DNA from: Thermodesulfovibrionales bacterium
GTDB taxonomy: Bacteria > Nitrospirota > Thermodesulfovibrionia > Thermodesulfovibrionales > SM23-35
DNA: 17,216 nucleotides
Assembly (NCBI GenBank): GCA_020062205.1
Contig: JAGUWT010000138.1
Coordinates: 1-17,216, forward strand
Direction of reading: 5' to 3'
A program made the position numbers and the translations under genes. Every line of letters begins with the position of its first letter. The first letter of the stretch is position 1. Shown in pieces: positions 15,436 through 17,216 of the stretch. Under the pieces are notes generated by a model. It was not told the DNA's origin, made no database searches, and was given only the letters and a program-made list of their open reading frames with translations.

Positions 15436-17001
15436 TTGACAGAAGAAAAAAATAATGGTATTGCAGAGAAAATCTGGGAATTATTAGCCTCAGTAAAATT
15501 TGCAATTATCATCTTTTCAATAATATCCCTCACATCTGTTGTCGGTACCATTTTAGAACAGGGAGCGGAGCGTTCCAGGAATATCAATGTATTAACCCGG
15601 CTCTTTGGCGATACTCTTGCTCCAACCCTCTACGATATATTCGATAAACTCGGGTTTATGGATATGTACCATTCATGGTGGTTTGTAACCTTATTGTTTC
15701 TCTTTTCTGTAAATATTGTTATCTGCTCGGTCGACAGGCTACCGAGGATATGGAAGATAATCAGGGAGCCAATACAGCCACTGACAGATGAGCAACTCGG
15801 GAGGTCTCCCATCAAAAAAGAACTAATTGTAAAAGGGAAGCCTGACGAGGTAAAAGATATGGTTACAGGCGCTATAAAAAGGATAGGATTTCACACTGCT
15901 GAATTAAAAGAAGACAAGGGTTATCAGTTCTTTGCACAGAAAGGAAGATTCAGCAGGTTTGGAGGCTATATCACCCATCTGAGTATTCTCCTTATCTTGA
16001 TAGGTGCGCTCATAGGCATCTTTTTCGGGTTCAAGGGATTCCTCCCAATCCCTGAAGGCAGCAGTGCTTCGATTGTCCTCTTGAATACAGGCCATTTAAC
16101 CAATATGGAAGAACTTGAGAAGGAAAGGATACTGAATGCCCTTGAGACATCTTCAGGGAACATATCAAATGTATCTCAGCAACTGGGCGTAGACGAAAGT
16201 TCACTGAGGGCAAAGATGCACACATACGGCATACAGCCGCTCAGTTTCAGCATTAGGTGTGACGATTTTAATGTGGATTTCTATGAAGGGTCTGATATGC
16301 CTAAGTATTTCAAAAGCTGGCTGACAGTGATAGATAATGGAAGAGAAGTCATAAAGAAAACTATCGAGGTGAATGATCCTCTTACCTATAAAGGCATAAC
16401 CTTCTATCAATCAAGTTATGGGATGGTGCCGAATACTCAGGGTATTTTTGTTCTGCGGATAACCCCACAGAGCGGGATATCAGAAATAAAACAATTACAT
16501 CTCAATGATACCTTTACCATTCCGGGGACAAACATAGCAGGGACGATAATAGACTTCAGCCCTGCCCTTTCCTTTGACCGTCAAGGCAGGCCCTCCACCT
16601 ATGCAGAGATGATGAATAACCCTGCTGTCTTGATAGACTTCAAAGAAGATGGAAAAGAAAAATATTCTGGCTGGATACTGAAGAGATACCCAACGACGTG
16701 GAAACTTCCTGAAGGACATATTGTGGAATTCAAAGATTTATGGGGTACACAATACACCGGCCTTCAGGTAAGAAAAGACCCTGGTGTGTGGATTGTATAT
16801 CTTGGGTGTATTGCGATATCCATAGGACTCTATACAGCATTCTTTATGAGCCACAGAAAATTATGGGTCAGGATTGTTCAAGACAAAAACAATACGAACA
16901 TAATGGTGGGGGCAATGACGAATAAAAACAGAAGCGGGCTCGAGAGGAAAATAGACACGATGATTTCCCTTCTCAAGAAAAGACAGGAAGGAGGAAGATA
17001 G
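15436..17001 (+). CDS. resB: Cytochrome c biogenesis protein ResB (Ccs1), with Fis-like HTH insert
   Basis: A 521-aa system II cytochrome c maturation protein that, with CcsA/ResC, delivers haem to apocytochromes outside the membrane. Membrane helices lie at about 20-38, 80-98, 180-198 and 450-470, the ResB pattern. The large soluble domain between helices 3 and 4 (about 199-449) should be extracytoplasmic. It contains typical ResB segments such as FSIRCDDFNVDFY, DPLTYKGITFYQSSYG and a final LWGTQYTGLQVRKDPG before helix 4. The start is TTG with GGGAG 8 nt upstream. Residues 225-266 form an unexpected Fis-type helix-turn-helix pattern. The next gene ccsA starts at the very next base, so the two are translationally coupled. 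Confidence 0.93.
   Translation: MTEEKNNGIAEKIWELLASVKFAIIIFSIISLTSVVGTILEQGAERSRNINVLTRLFGDTLAPTLYDIFDKLGFMDMYHSWWFVTLLFLFSVNIVICSVDRLPRIWKIIREPIQPLTDEQLGRSPIKKELIVKGKPDEVKDMVTGAIKRIGFHTAELKEDKGYQFFAQKGRFSRFGGYITHLSILLILIGALIGIFFGFKGFLPIPEGSSASIVLLNTGHLTNMEELEKERILNALETSSGNISNVSQQLGVDESSLRAKMHTYGIQPLSFSIRCDDFNVDFYEGSDMPKYFKSWLTVIDNGREVIKKTIEVNDPLTYKGITFYQSSYGMVPNTQGIFVLRITPQSGISEIKQLHLNDTFTIPGTNIAGTIIDFSPALSFDRQGRPSTYAEMMNNPAVLIDFKEDGKEKYSGWILKRYPTTWKLPEGHIVEFKDLWGTQYTGLQVRKDPGVWIVYLGCIAISIGLYTAFFMSHRKLWVRIVQDKNNTNIMVGAMTNKNRSGLERKIDTMISLLKKRQEGGR
16108..16233 (+). other. Fis-type helix-turn-helix-like segment inside ResB
   Basis: Residues 225-266 read as EELEKERILNALETSSGN followed by ISNVSQQLGVDESSLRAKMH and TYGIQ. 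This follows the HTH_8/Fis pattern of NtrC-type activators (I..AL....GN...AA..LG....L..K...YGI). It lies between FLPIPEGSSASIVLLNTGH and the conserved LSFSIRCDDF of the ResB domain, so it behaves like an insertion of about 45 residues. The predicted location is outside the cytoplasm. Confidence 0.7.
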
Positions 17002-17216
17002 ATGGACAGTTCATCATTATTCGGCATATCAACCATAACATATATTCTGGCTATGATCATTTATATTACCTATCTCGCATTCAGGAAACCCATGATTGGA
17101 ATAGCAGCGACAACAGTCACGATAGTGGGATTTGTTGCTCAAACAGCAGCTATTCTTATGAGATGGAGTGAAACATATGCACAATGGATAGCCTTCACAC
17201 CTGAAAGCACCTTCAT
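17002..17216 (+). CDS. ccsA: Cytochrome c assembly protein CcsA/ResC, 5' part (runs off window)
   Basis: The first 71 codons are present. The ATG immediately follows the resB TAG, with GGAGG about 8 nt upstream inside the resB 3' end. Two hydrophobic helices are visible, about residues 8-27 (ISTITYILAMIIYITYLAF) and 33-52 (IGIAATTVTIVGFVAQTAAI), followed by RWSETYAQWIAFTP, a start typical of CcsA/CcsB-type haem-handling membrane proteins. The WWD haem motif and the histidine ligands would lie beyond the window. The call rests on operon position and N-terminal pattern. Confidence 0.8.
   Translation, partial: MDSSSLFGISTITYILAMIIYITYLAFRKPMIGIAATTVTIVGFVAQTAAILMRWSETYAQWIAFTPESTF

Noticed and set aside
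16108..16233. ResB acting as a membrane-bound transcription factor
   Set aside because: Helix count and order place the segment outside the cytoplasm, so DNA binding is unlikely despite the motif.

Overview
The window looks like a chromosomal segment of an anaerobic or micro-aerophilic Gram-negative bacterium of moderate GC. A Nitrospirota (Thermodesulfovibrionia-like) or deltaproteobacterial origin would fit the system II cytochrome c maturation genes (resB-ccsA), HtpX, a sphingolipid-type gene trio, and palindromic elements that read as VIPAKAEIQ...ARND in protein. The taxonomic guess is inference only.

Region 1 (1-8291, minus strand) is a tightly packed putative defence operon. Read from its 5' end it contains a PLD-SNF2 helicase (1125 aa), a DUF1016/YhcG-type PD-(D/E)XK nuclease (367 aa), an Eco57I-type N6-adenine methyltransferase (1097 aa), and a DUF2254-like membrane protein cut by the window edge. 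Gaps are only 2-3 nt. The methyltransferase carries a 66-bp palindromic element that adds exactly 22 residues in frame.

Region 2 (8292-8878) is a degraded, repeat-rich leader. It holds a frameshifted orphan CopG/BrnA-like antitoxin gene, two identical 21-bp hairpins flanking another palindromic element, and a possible remnant reading frame that runs into the helicase start.

Region 3 (8879-10858, minus) holds a zinc-dependent medium-chain dehydrogenase and an LsrF-like class I aldolase/thiolase. They are separated by a 180-bp spacer containing a 144-bp element bounded by 20-bp inverted repeats (19/20 match). The aldolase and htpX are transcribed divergently, and both have good sigma70-type promoters.

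Region 4 (11007-15217, plus) has htpX, then an SDR, a serine palmitoyltransferase-like enzyme and a GNAT acyltransferase. These three fit the bacterial ceramide pathway (CerR, Spt, bCerS): Spt makes 3-ketosphinganine, bCerS N-acylates it and CerR reduces the ketone.

Region 5 (15218-17216, plus) has a three-hairpin repeat spacer, then resB and the start of ccsA for cytochrome c haem attachment. ResB contains a Fis-like helix-turn-helix sequence inside its predicted extracytoplasmic domain, which is unexpected. No tRNA, rRNA or CRISPR array was seen.
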